This document shows, piece by piece, positions 58,101 through 64,000 of a DNA stretch of 64,000 nt (position 1 is the first letter of the stretch; each line of letters begins with the position of its first letter). Under the pieces are notes generated by a model that was not told the origin of the DNA, ran no database searches, and worked only from the letters and a program-made list of their open reading frames with translations. Source of the stretch: Gryllotalpicola protaetiae (GTDB lineage: Bacteria > Actinomycetota > Actinomycetes > Actinomycetales > Microbacteriaceae); contig NZ_CP032624.1 in the NCBI RefSeq assembly GCF_003627055.1, forward strand, positions 1,240,001 through 1,304,000, in the 5' to 3' direction. A program made the translations under genes and the position numbers.

Positions 58101-59661
58101 GCATCCGCGGGTCTGCAGCGGATTGCGCGCTGTCGCCGTCATGCTCCGCGTTGAGCCCCCAGTTCCAGCCGATGCTCCCTGCACTCATGACCAGCGCGCC
58201 GCTGGCCGCCTTGTACAGGGTCATGTGGTGGGTCGTGGTGCCCGGCTGGACGATGCTGCCGTAATCCTGCAGGTATTGATCAGTTGCGCCCACCGTGGTG
58301 GACAGGTAGAGGAGACCGGACTGGCGGAAGCCGTTGTCCACGTCCTCATCGGACTCATAGCCGATGGTGTGCTGGGCCAGGGCCGTCGACGCGCCTGTCA
58401 TCGAGGAGAGCCCACTATTCGCCCAGAGTTTGTATTTGCCCTGCGCGTTCGTCACGGTGACTGGCAGATCGGTGTCGTTTGACATGTACATCGTGCCGGT
58501 GAGGGCCTCTTCCGGATAGCTGCCGCCGTTCGCTTCCGACGCGAACCGCGGATCACGCCACGTACCCGTCCACTGCGAACTCGGGTCGATCTTTGCGTTC
58601 GACCAGGTTTCCTTATAGGACGTGATCGTCCGGTTCTGCGTAGTCGGTCCAGCGATCGACGACGTCGGTCGAGTGTCCCAGTAGACCTCGTTGCCAGACA
58701 GGAATTCCATGTTGACGCCGGCGTCCCTGGCGGCCTCGACGTTCGCGCGTTCCTGGTTGAACCAGTACTCGTCGTGCCCGGATGAGATGAACACTTTGTG
58801 CTTCTCAATAGCGGCCGCACCGTTCAGCGCCGTGTCGATGTCCGTCGTGTAGCTGACGTCATAGCCGTTCTGCTCGAGGAATTCGACTAGGGGATACTCG
58901 GCGCTGAAGTAGAAGTCGCGGCCGGCGTTGTCCCCCCGCGTGTTGAACGGCCGGTTGTAGCTGACGGCGTAGGCGCGGCCGTTCTGGTTGCCTTGGTAGA
59001 AGTCGGCGCCACCGTATGTGTTGTATGCCTCCCACGTCGCGTCGGACGTCTTGACCAGGATGTTCGAGGTGCTGCTCGGGTTGGTCACGACGAAAGTGAT
59101 CTGGCTCTCTCCCGAGGTGTCCGATCGCTCGATGTCCGCAACGTACACACCTGAGATCGCGGTCGACGGCACTGTCCAGCTTGCTGATTGGGCCCAATTT
59201 CCACAATCGGTCTCTTCGGTGTCGGAGTCCGTGATGCATGTCGGCTGACTCTGAGGCAAGGTCGCAGATGGGGTCACGGTCGCAATCTGACGCGCGCCAT
59301 CACCGCCGTACCAACCCGTGCGGTAGATGGTGATCGAATAGCTTCGCGCGCCCGGAGCGTCGATCTTGAACCCGACGGTTCCGCCGACGGGCACGCTGAT
59401 CGACGTGGCGAACCCTTGGATGTCGTCGTCCCCGGCCGTCGTTCCGATGTCCCAGACGTCGCGCGGTGTCCCGGGCTTGCTGTTCTCGCAGACGATCGGG
59501 TTCGAGTTCGTACCGCACGGGTCCGCGGCCAGTGACGCCTTCGCATCTCCGAGCACCAGGAACGCCGCGAGCATCGAGATGATCGCAATGAAAACAACCG
59601 TTATTCGGGAACGCGGAGCACCCAGCATGGTGCGCCGCCCGAGCACAGATCCTCGCAGCAT
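55144..59661 (-). CDS. Giant secreted protein: N,N-dimethylformamidase-like domain, Ig-like domains and four DUF4082 domains
   Basis: This 1505-residue protein has a signal peptide (ITVVFIAIISMLAAFLVLG near residue 20, cleavage near 46) and no C-terminal anchor. Residues ~60-540 resemble the C-terminal domain of the N,N-dimethylformamidase large subunit, with FISSGHDEYWFNQERANVEA, FLSGNEVYWDTR and a final VNMLALMGVQP. One Ig-like domain follows (TPPVATVTSPAPGSSI, ~553-645). Four DUF4082 modules lie near 655-810, 930-1080, 1190-1340 and 1370-1505 (for example IRFYKGATNTGTHVGHLW). SbsA/Big_5-type Ig domains separate modules 1-2 and 2-3, and a Pro/Thr linker precedes module 4. ATG 59661 or 59628 are both possible starts. 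A surface or biofilm-matrix role is inferred from the shared promoter motif. Confidence 0.85.
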   Translation of the reverse strand: MLRGSVLGRRTMLGAPRSRITVVFIAIISMLAAFLVLGDAKASLAADPCGTNSNPIVCENSKPGTPRDVWDIGTTAGDDDIQGFATSISVPVGGTVGFKIDAPGARSYSITIYRTGWYGGDGARQIATVTPSATLPQSQPTCITDSDTEETDCGNWAQSASWTVPSTAISGVYVADIERSDTSGESQITFVVTNPSSTSNILVKTSDATWEAYNTYGGADFYQGNQNGRAYAVSYNRPFNTRGDNAGRDFYFSAEYPLVEFLEQNGYDVSYTTDIDTALNGAAAIEKHKVFISSGHDEYWFNQERANVEAARDAGVNMEFLSGNEVYWDTRPTSSIAGPTTQNRTITSYKETWSNAKIDPSSQWTGTWRDPRFASEANGGSYPEEALTGTMYMSNDTDLPVTVTNAQGKYKLWANSGLSSMTGASTALAQHTIGYESDEDVDNGFRQSGLLYLSTTVGATDQYLQDYGSIVQPGTTTHHMTLYKAASGALVMSAGSIGWNWGLNAEHDGDSAQSAADPRMQQFEVNMLALMGVQPQSLMSGLSTGAGPTDTTPPVATVTSPAPGSSIANGSSVTVSGTASDVGGTVAAVEISVDGGETWHMATGTTAWSYTYVQHGIGTEQVLVRAVDDSANYAPTPVSASYNVTGPYTALGNVVPKTADSGDGSAVELGLAFTAAQSGVIQGVRFYKSAANTGAHVGHLWNANGVLLGSVAFSGESGSGWQTATFATPISVTGGQSYVVSYSTTTGHYSADTTQWDYRGNDAGPLTIAGGFGAPAAGVYGNVNEFPSSSYQDADYYVDAVFSPVDSSPLTASSQWPLPASSSVPTNSVISAVLSRAATPSSVSVSVKDQNGVAVAGTTNYTAATNTVSFTPTTALNGFVTYSVTITATATTGATLSGGGTWTFTTVKPDPTPGVCPCGLFSDGTVPSELQDADSSAVTLGVRFTPSSSGTVTGVSFYKGVNNVGPHVGSLWSSSGQLLASGTFSNESTSGWQTLTFASPVSVTSGATYVAAYRTTVGAYSVTSAAFPVSVGPLSADSGMYSYDDAFPGSTSSASYLVDVVFQTASPSLSVVSEAPSSGAVGVSQTSTISLTASAPLASGYAFSVKNGSTTIAGATAKSADGTTVTFTPTASLPAGATISVTVSGLSGTNGGSLPNQSWTFTTAGGSAPTTYTLFGNATPSVPAATDDPSPVEVGTAFTASVSGAATGIRFYKGATNTGTHVGHLWSPTGALLATVTFAGESASGWQTASFSTPVELTVGSTYVVSYLAPNGNYAYTTSYFSSPVTSGPLSAPASGNGLYLYTSTGGEPMYSWQGSNYYVDVVFQPDSSGGTSSPTPTPTPTPTPTPTAPPTGAETIFATNAAPASTNWTDQAPVQVGVRVTSTVAGQIAGVRYYRATGDTAADTVYLWSASGTKLASASVPASVGSGWQYIAFSSPVSITAGTEYRATYYSPSEHYAVDVNGLSSSVTGTHLTALGSAYVYGTTAPSSTSTHNFWVDVEFVPSS

Positions 59662-59670
59662 GAGACAAAT

Positions 59671-59716
59671 GTTGACATTTTCTCATGCAGATCTCGCGCC
59701 CCACTTAGGGGGTGAG
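59671..59716 (-). promoter_or_regulatory. Cluster promoter motif, site C
   Basis: In gene orientation: CTCACCCCC (59716 to 59708), TAAGTGGGGCGCGAG, then TGAGAAAATGTCAAC (59685 to 59671), ten bases before ATG 59661. Spacing equals that of site B. On the plus strand the end of the block reads GTGAGGATCTCTCA, matching GTGAGGATCCCTCA at site A. Closeness to the ATG suggests either a leaderless message or use of the later ATG at 59628. Confidence 0.65.
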
Positions 59717-59730
59717 GATCTCTCAATTAG

Positions 59731-61839
59731 CTATGAACGAGGCGCCTTCGCGCTCTTCTTCAGCTTCTTCTCGTCCACCGGCGCCTCGCCCGACGCACGC
59801 AGGTTCGCGGCATACGCCATCGCCTCGTCCTGCCGAATTCCCTCGGCCCCCGACGCAATCGGCGCACGCACGTGCTCCGGCTCGAAACCGAACGCTCCGA
59901 TCAAGTCGAGCGTGTGCGGCCGCAGCCGCTCGAGCAGCCGGTTGATGTACGCGGACACCGCCTGACCGCGACGCGCCGAGATGCGCCCGTGCGTCAGATA
60001 CCAGGCGAGGTGCTTCTCGAACAGCGAGAACGTGAAGAGCGAGTGCACCCAGCCCAGAACAGTCCGGGTGCCGGCATCCGTCACCCCGTCGAGCGCATCG
60101 GTGAACGCCTGCCACTGCTGCAACTCGCCCCAGGCGCGCGCCGCAGCGATCAGGTCGTCCTGGTTCGCGTTGAACGCGGCGGCCTGCTCAGCGGCCGGGG
60201 CACGGCGCACCTTGTTCAGCTCGGCTCCGATCGCGGCGATCATCGTGTCCACGCGATCCTGCAGCAGGGCGCGCTGCGTGTCGTGATCCTTCAGCGCCTC
60301 GATGCCGGCGCCCACGCCCGCAAGGTCGCGCAGGTTCTGACCGACACGGCGGATGCCGCCCTCGTTGTACGCCCGCCCGGCGACCTGTCCTGCGGCGAAC
60401 TTCGCGAGGTCGACGCCCGTTGCGCCCTTGAACTGCGCGGCGTAGTCGGTCAGCAGGCGCTTGCCGACGAGCTGCAGCAGAACGTTGTTGTCGCCCTCGA
60501 AGGTGACGTAGATGTCGAGGTCGGCGCGCAGGCCGACGAGGCGGTTCTCCGCGAGGAATCCGCTGCCACCGCACGCCTCGCGCGCCTCCTGCAGGGTGTC
60601 GAGCGCATGCCAGGTCGACAGCGGCTTGAGCGCCGCGGCCAGGGTCTCGAGGTTCTGCCGGTTCTCGTCGGTGTCCGCCCGGCCCGAGAACACGTCATCG
60701 AAGGCGGTGAGCAGCACGTCGTGGCTGAAGTACTGCGCGTAGGTCTGCGCGAGGCGCGGCAGCAGCCGGCGCTGGTGGCGCTGGTAGTCGAGCAGCACGT
60801 GCTCCTGGCCGGGAACGGCGCTCGCGAACTGGCGGCGCTGGCTCGCGTAGGTCAGCGCGATGAACAGGCCGAGCGCGCTCGCGATCGTCGTCGACCCGTC
60901 GAGCGACACGCGGCCCTGCACCAGCGTGCCGAGCATGGTGAAGAAGCGGCGGCCGGGGCTGTCGATCGAGCTCGAGTAGGTGCCGTCCGCGGCGACGTCG
61001 CCATAACGGTTCAGCAGGTTGGTGCGCGGAATCCGCACGTTGTCGAAGTGCAGCCGGCCGTTGTCGACACCGTTGAGGCCGCCCTTATGGCCGTCGTCCT
61101 CACCCCCGACGCCGGGCAGGAACGCGCCCGTCGCCGCATCGCGAATCGGCACATAGAAGCAGTGCACGCCGTGGTTCACACCGTTCGTGATCAGCTGCGC
61201 GAACACGGTCGCAGCCGTGGCGTGCTTGGCCGCATTGCCGAGGTAGTCCTTCCACGCCGCACGGAAGGGCGTGTTGATCACGAACTCCTCGGTGGCGGGG
61301 TCGTAGGTGGCGGTGGTGCCGATGCTCGCGACGTCCGAACCGTGCCCCGTCTCGGTCATCGCGAACGCCCCGGGCACCTTGAGACTGATGGCGTCGGGCA
61401 GCAGCCGGTCGTGGTGCTCTGCGGTGCCGAGGTGCAGGATCGCGGCGCCGAACAGCCCCCACTGCACGCCGCCCTTGATCTGCAGGCTCGGGTCGGCGGT
61501 GACGAGCTCTTCGAAGGCGGCGAGGTTGCCGCCGGCATCCTCGAAGCCGCCCAGCCGCTCAGGGAAGGCGCGCAGCTGGAATCCGTTCGCGGCCTGCACC
61601 TTCATCTGCGCGAACGCACGCTCACGCTGCTCATCGAGGCTGAGCCCGTCGACCTTGTGGAACTGCGGGTCCTTCGCGACCTCGCGCGCCTCGAGGCGCA
61701 CCTCGGGGTAGCTGCCACGCAGCATCCGCTCGACCAGCGCGACGTCGAGCTTGGCCTCGATTTCCGAGGGGGCGGATGCCGGGGCCGGCGCGCTCGCGGG
61801 CGCGGTGCGCTCGCTGGTTCGGGGGGCTGTGTCGACCAT
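59731..61839 (-). CDS. Acyl-CoA oxidase/dehydrogenase-family protein
   Basis: This 702-residue flavoprotein is acyl-CoA oxidase-sized. It has FAMTETGHGSDVASIGTTAT near residue 170, IPRTNLLNRYGDV near 280, and the Gly-rich REACGGSGFLAENRLVGLRAD with YVTFEGDNNVLLQLVGKRLL near 430-465, where the catalytic Glu (FEGDN) sits. An N-terminal Ala/Pro-rich tail precedes the fold. It oxidises fatty acyl-CoA to trans-2-enoyl-CoA with FAD; use of oxygen or ETF cannot be decided. ATG 61839 is preceded by AGG-rich sequence; ATG 61863 is an alternative. It stands alone and follows no beta-oxidation genes. Confidence 0.88.
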   Translation of the reverse strand: MVDTAPRTSERTAPASAPAPASAPSEIEAKLDVALVERMLRGSYPEVRLEAREVAKDPQFHKVDGLSLDEQRERAFAQMKVQAANGFQLRAFPERLGGFEDAGGNLAAFEELVTADPSLQIKGGVQWGLFGAAILHLGTAEHHDRLLPDAISLKVPGAFAMTETGHGSDVASIGTTATYDPATEEFVINTPFRAAWKDYLGNAAKHATAATVFAQLITNGVNHGVHCFYVPIRDAATGAFLPGVGGEDDGHKGGLNGVDNGRLHFDNVRIPRTNLLNRYGDVAADGTYSSSIDSPGRRFFTMLGTLVQGRVSLDGSTTIASALGLFIALTYASQRRQFASAVPGQEHVLLDYQRHQRRLLPRLAQTYAQYFSHDVLLTAFDDVFSGRADTDENRQNLETLAAALKPLSTWHALDTLQEAREACGGSGFLAENRLVGLRADLDIYVTFEGDNNVLLQLVGKRLLTDYAAQFKGATGVDLAKFAAGQVAGRAYNEGGIRRVGQNLRDLAGVGAGIEALKDHDTQRALLQDRVDTMIAAIGAELNKVRRAPAAEQAAAFNANQDDLIAAARAWGELQQWQAFTDALDGVTDAGTRTVLGWVHSLFTFSLFEKHLAWYLTHGRISARRGQAVSAYINRLLERLRPHTLDLIGAFGFEPEHVRAPIASGAEGIRQDEAMAYAANLRASGEAPVDEKKLKKSAKAPRS

Positions 61840-62054
61840 TGACGTACCTGCTTCCGAAATCATCGACTGCCGGCCGCACGGCATTGCTTGGACCGGGGAT
61901 CTTGTTTGAACCGTATGTCCGGCCGCGGTCAGATCGCATCGAATGCGTACGGGGTCTACAAGCAACCTCGACCCGCGCAGCGCGCGTGATTGTCGAAACC
62001 ATCACATTGCACGCGCGACTTCGCGCGTTCACAGAGGTGAGGTTTCATTGACTT
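61840..62054. promoter_or_regulatory. Divergent region between acyl-CoA oxidase and YdcF-like genes
   Basis: These 215 bases separate two divergent starts. A perfect 8-bp hairpin, ACGCGCGA (62011-62018) and TCGCGCGT (62021-62028), lies 27 bases before the GTG at 62055, and GAGGTGAGG follows it as a possible ribosome site. No gene or clear operator is seen in the rest. Confidence 0.45.
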
Positions 62055-62630
62055 GTGCTGGAAGAAGTCGAAACGCCCGCTCCGGCCACCCGGCCGCGGC
62101 AGCGCGCGCTCATGCGCTGGGTCGCCGCCGCGGTCAGCGCGATCGTGATCGTCGCTCTTGCTGGGCTTCCCGTCTACGTCTTCCCGCGCACCGACAGGCC
62201 CGAGAAGGCCGACGCCATCGTCGTGCTGGGCCCGGCGACGACGCAGCGCATGGCCCTCGGCACCCGGCTGATGCGCGAGGGCTACGCCTCGCATCTGTAC
62301 GTCTCAGCGCCGAAGAACATGCGCATGTATGACCCCTGCTTCAACGCCGACACCAGCTGCTTCAGCCCGGAGCCCACGACGACCCGCGGCGAGGCGCGCT
62401 TCACCCTCGACGAGGCGCGTGTGAACGGCTGGTCGCGCGTGATCGTGATCACGGGCGGGTTCCACGTCAGCCGAGCGCGGTTCATCTTCGACCGCTGCAG
62501 CGGCGTCGACCCGATCATGCTCGGCGCCGACGAGCCGCGCAACGCGTACGGCTGGGTGTATCAGTACGCCTATCAGACGGCCGGCTTCGTCAAGGCCGTG
62601 ATCGTCGGCTGCGCGGGCCCCACGCCGTAG
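62055..62630 (+). CDS. YdcF/DUF218-family membrane protein
   Basis: This 191-residue protein has one N-terminal helix (WVAAAVSAIVIVALAGLPV) and a DUF218 domain: ADAIVVLGPATTQRMALGTRL near residue 52, ARFTLDEARVNGWSRVIVIT near 116 and GGFHVSRARFIFDRC near 138. These match the Rossmann-like fold of YdcF and SanA/ElyC-like proteins, some linked with cell envelope integrity. The domain should lie outside the membrane. Two Cys in MYDPCFNADTSCF may form a disulfide. The GTG start is used. The gene is convergent with the TetR gene 13 bases away. Confidence 0.85.
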   Translation: MLEEVETPAPATRPRQRALMRWVAAAVSAIVIVALAGLPVYVFPRTDRPEKADAIVVLGPATTQRMALGTRLMREGYASHLYVSAPKNMRMYDPCFNADTSCFSPEPTTTRGEARFTLDEARVNGWSRVIVITGGFHVSRARFIFDRCSGVDPIMLGADEPRNAYGWVYQYAYQTAGFVKAVIVGCAGPTP

Positions 62631-62643
62631 CGGCTCTTTCGCG

Positions 62644-63204
62644 TCAAGCGGCGAGTGCGCGCAACTCGGCGAGCACAGCGACGGCGAGTTCGCCGAGGTC
62701 GGATTCCTCGCCGAGAGCGACCCAGCGCGCGAACGCCTGGTGGAACGACACCGTCGCGAGTTCCGCGGCGAGCGCGGCCGTCGCGGCCGAGACGCCGCGA
62801 CCAGCCAGTGCGGCGGCGACCGCTTCGGTGAGATGCAGGCGCTTCACCTGCTCGCGCTCCTGCAGAGCCGGGTTCGCGTCGATGACCGCCGCGCGGCGGC
62901 GGGCGTACGGATGCCTGCCCTCGAACCACTTGCCCGCCGCGCGCAGCGCCGCGGTGATCGCGTCGAGGGGGCTCGCGTCGGCGGGGGCGGCGGCCACGGC
63001 ATCCGTGAACACCGCGTTGTACTCGATCGGGTCGCCGAACAGCACCTCGCGCTTGTCGCTGTACTGCCGGAAGAAGGTGCGCTCGGTGAGCCCCGCACGG
63101 GCCGCGATATCAGCCACCGTCGTCGCCTCGTAGCCGCGCTCGAGGAACAGTCCGAGCGCCGCATCTGCGAGGCGCTGGCGCGCGCCCGGCTCCCAACGAC
63201 CCAT
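62644..63204 (-). CDS. TetR-family regulator
   Basis: This 186-residue protein has the helix-turn-helix LADAALGLFLERGYEATTVADIAARAGLTERTFFRQY, where the TERTFFRQYSDKREVLF segment is common in a TetR sub-group regulating oxidoreductases. The C-terminal ligand domain is Ala-rich. It is divergent from an epimerase-like gene with an 8-bp palindrome in the 90-base gap, so local repression is likely. The ligand is not known. Confidence 0.88.
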   Translation of the reverse strand: MGRWEPGARQRLADAALGLFLERGYEATTVADIAARAGLTERTFFRQYSDKREVLFGDPIEYNAVFTDAVAAAPADASPLDAITAALRAAGKWFEGRHPYARRRAAVIDANPALQEREQVKRLHLTEAVAAALAGRGVSAATAALAAELATVSFHQAFARWVALGEESDLGELAVAVLAELRALAA

Positions 63205-63220
63205 GCCTCGATTCTAGGCG

Positions 63221-63258
63221 ATGACAGCCACTGACATGGCGTGATACCGTCATGTCAG
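63221..63258. promoter_or_regulatory. Operator/promoter between tetR and the epimerase-like gene
   Basis: CTGACATG (63231-63238) and CATGTCAG (63251-63258) form a perfect inverted repeat across 12 bases. It overlaps a rightward promoter candidate, -35 ATGACA (63221-63226) and -10 TACCGT (63245-63250) at an 18-base spacing. A bound TetR dimer would block it. Confidence 0.65.
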
Positions 63259-63294
63259 ACTGTGACATCGGCGCAGCCTGATCTGGAGGAAGTC

Positions 63295-64000
63295 ATGAAG
63301 GTTTTCGTCACCGGAGCGAGCGGCCACATCGGGCAGCTCGCGACCGCAGAGCTGATCACGGCAGGCCACGACGTGGTCGGCATGGCGCGCTCGGATGCCG
63401 GCGCCGAGCGCGTCTCGGCACTCGGCGCGACGCCGCTGCGCGCGACACTCGCCGAGCCCGCCCGCGTGGCTGAGGCGGCGGCCGGCGCCGACGCGGTGGT
63501 CCACCTCGCGTTCAGCCACGACTTCGAGAACTTCGCCAAGAACGCCGACGACGAGCGCACGGTGCTCGCGGCGATCGCTGACGCCCTAGAGGGCAGCGGG
63601 AAGCCGCTGCTCGCGGCCTCTGGCACGGCCTTCATCGCCGTCGAGCCCGGTGGCCCGGCCGTCACGGAGGAGCAACGCGCCGACCCCGCGCTCTCGCACA
63701 ACCCGCGCGTGCCGATGGAGAACTGGCTGCTCGAGCTGCCCGCCCGCGGCATCCGTGCGACGCCGGTGCGATTCTCGCCCACCGTGCACGGCCCGACCGA
63801 CCTGCACGGGTTCATCCCGGCGCTGATCGGGCTCGCGCGCGAGGTCGGCTTCTCGGGCTACGTCGGCGACGGCGCGAACCTCTGGCCGGCCGTGCACAAC
63901 GTCGACGCCGCGCGACTGATCGCGCTCGGCCTCGAGAAGGCCCCGGGCGGGACCCCGCTGCACGCCGTCGCCGAGGAGGGCATCGCCTACCGTGACATCG
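63295..64000 (+). CDS. NAD(P)-binding epimerase/SDR-type oxidoreductase (3' end outside window)
   Basis: The frame stays open to the window's right edge, giving 235 visible residues. It begins MKVFVTGASGHIGQLATAEL, the GxxGxxG motif of atypical/extended SDRs, then VVHLAFSHDFENFAKNADDE near residue 67 and a segment LLAASGTAFIAVEPGGPAVT near 102. RFSPTVHGPTDLHGFIP near 160 is common in proteins annotated as SDR family oxidoreductases next to TetR genes. ATG 63295 follows GGAGGA. Its expression is probably controlled by the divergent TetR protein; the substrate is unknown. Confidence 0.88.
   Translation, partial: MKVFVTGASGHIGQLATAELITAGHDVVGMARSDAGAERVSALGATPLRATLAEPARVAEAAAGADAVVHLAFSHDFENFAKNADDERTVLAAIADALEGSGKPLLAASGTAFIAVEPGGPAVTEEQRADPALSHNPRVPMENWLLELPARGIRATPVRFSPTVHGPTDLHGFIPALIGLAREVGFSGYVGDGANLWPAVHNVDAARLIALGLEKAPGGTPLHAVAEEGIAYRDI

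Noticed and set aside
59872-61842. 656-codon open frame opposite the acyl-CoA oxidase
   Set aside because: Mirror of the real gene. Rich in Arg, Val, Gly and Asp with no domain.
1-64000. Search for tRNA, rRNA, prophage, integrase, insertion sequences and CRISPR arrays
   Set aside because: No such sequence was recognised by eye; small RNAs cannot be excluded without covariance-model searches.

Overview
The window is high-GC actinobacterial DNA. GC-rich third positions, GTG starts, 4-base ATGA/GTGA gene overlaps and several leaderless-looking promoters all fit, and the gene content suggests a Microbacteriaceae-like soil or plant-associated actinobacterium. The family-level assignment is inference. 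I see no rRNA, tRNA, CRISPR array, integrase or transposase.

Region 1 (1-17,536) is a catabolic island in three transcription units. The first runs rightward: the end of an NDP-forming acyl-CoA synthetase, a crotonase, a CaiB-like protein, a hydroxyisobutyrate-dehydrogenase-like enzyme and a carboxylesterase. The second runs leftward from 13,930: a solute-binding lipoprotein, SDR, MaoC hydratase, CoxG-like protein, two ThDP enzymes, a second crotonase and a GntR/FCD repressor. The third runs rightward: an MBL-fold hydrolase, TcuA and TcuB. A 16-bp tandem motif (GTATRC-N4-GTRTNC) lies at the first unit's promoter, at the divergent promoter of the second and third units, and before the GntR gene. 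This suggests one GntR-controlled regulon. The substrate is unknown; several enzymes lack canonical catalytic residues.

Region 2 (17,657-23,807) has an alpha/beta hydrolase followed by what looks like a gamma-butyrolactone-type signalling locus: an AfsA-family synthase, a soluble hybrid-sensor histidine kinase, an OmpR-type response regulator, an ArpA-like TetR receptor and a stand-alone receiver. A regulatory element of about 110 bp occurs twice, once on each side of the afsA-kinase pair. This is my leading candidate for an undescribed system.

Region 3 (23,817-31,866) is mostly housekeeping or ordinary accessory genes: SnoaL-like protein, HAD phosphatase, thioredoxin, nitroreductase, GNAT, a small exported protein, a TetR/MFS efflux pair with three tandem operators, an acyltransferase-3 protein and lipoamide dehydrogenase.

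Region 4 (31,876-59,661) is a Wzx/Wzy-type surface polysaccharide cluster. It holds a GMC oxidoreductase and acetyltransferase, a GT2, a rightward operon starting with the priming phosphoglycosyltransferase, and an 11-gene leftward operon (Gfo/Idh, epimerase, two DegT aminotransferases, NeuD/PglD acetyltransferase, flippase, two GTs, two Wzz-like proteins, polymerase). It ends with a secreted 1505-residue protein carrying an N,N-dimethylformamidase-like domain and four DUF4082 domains. A shared sequence block upstream of these units suggests coordinated control.

Region 5 (59,731-64,000) carries an acyl-CoA oxidase/dehydrogenase, a YdcF-like protein, and a TetR regulator divergent from an NAD(P)-binding epimerase-type gene that runs off the window.
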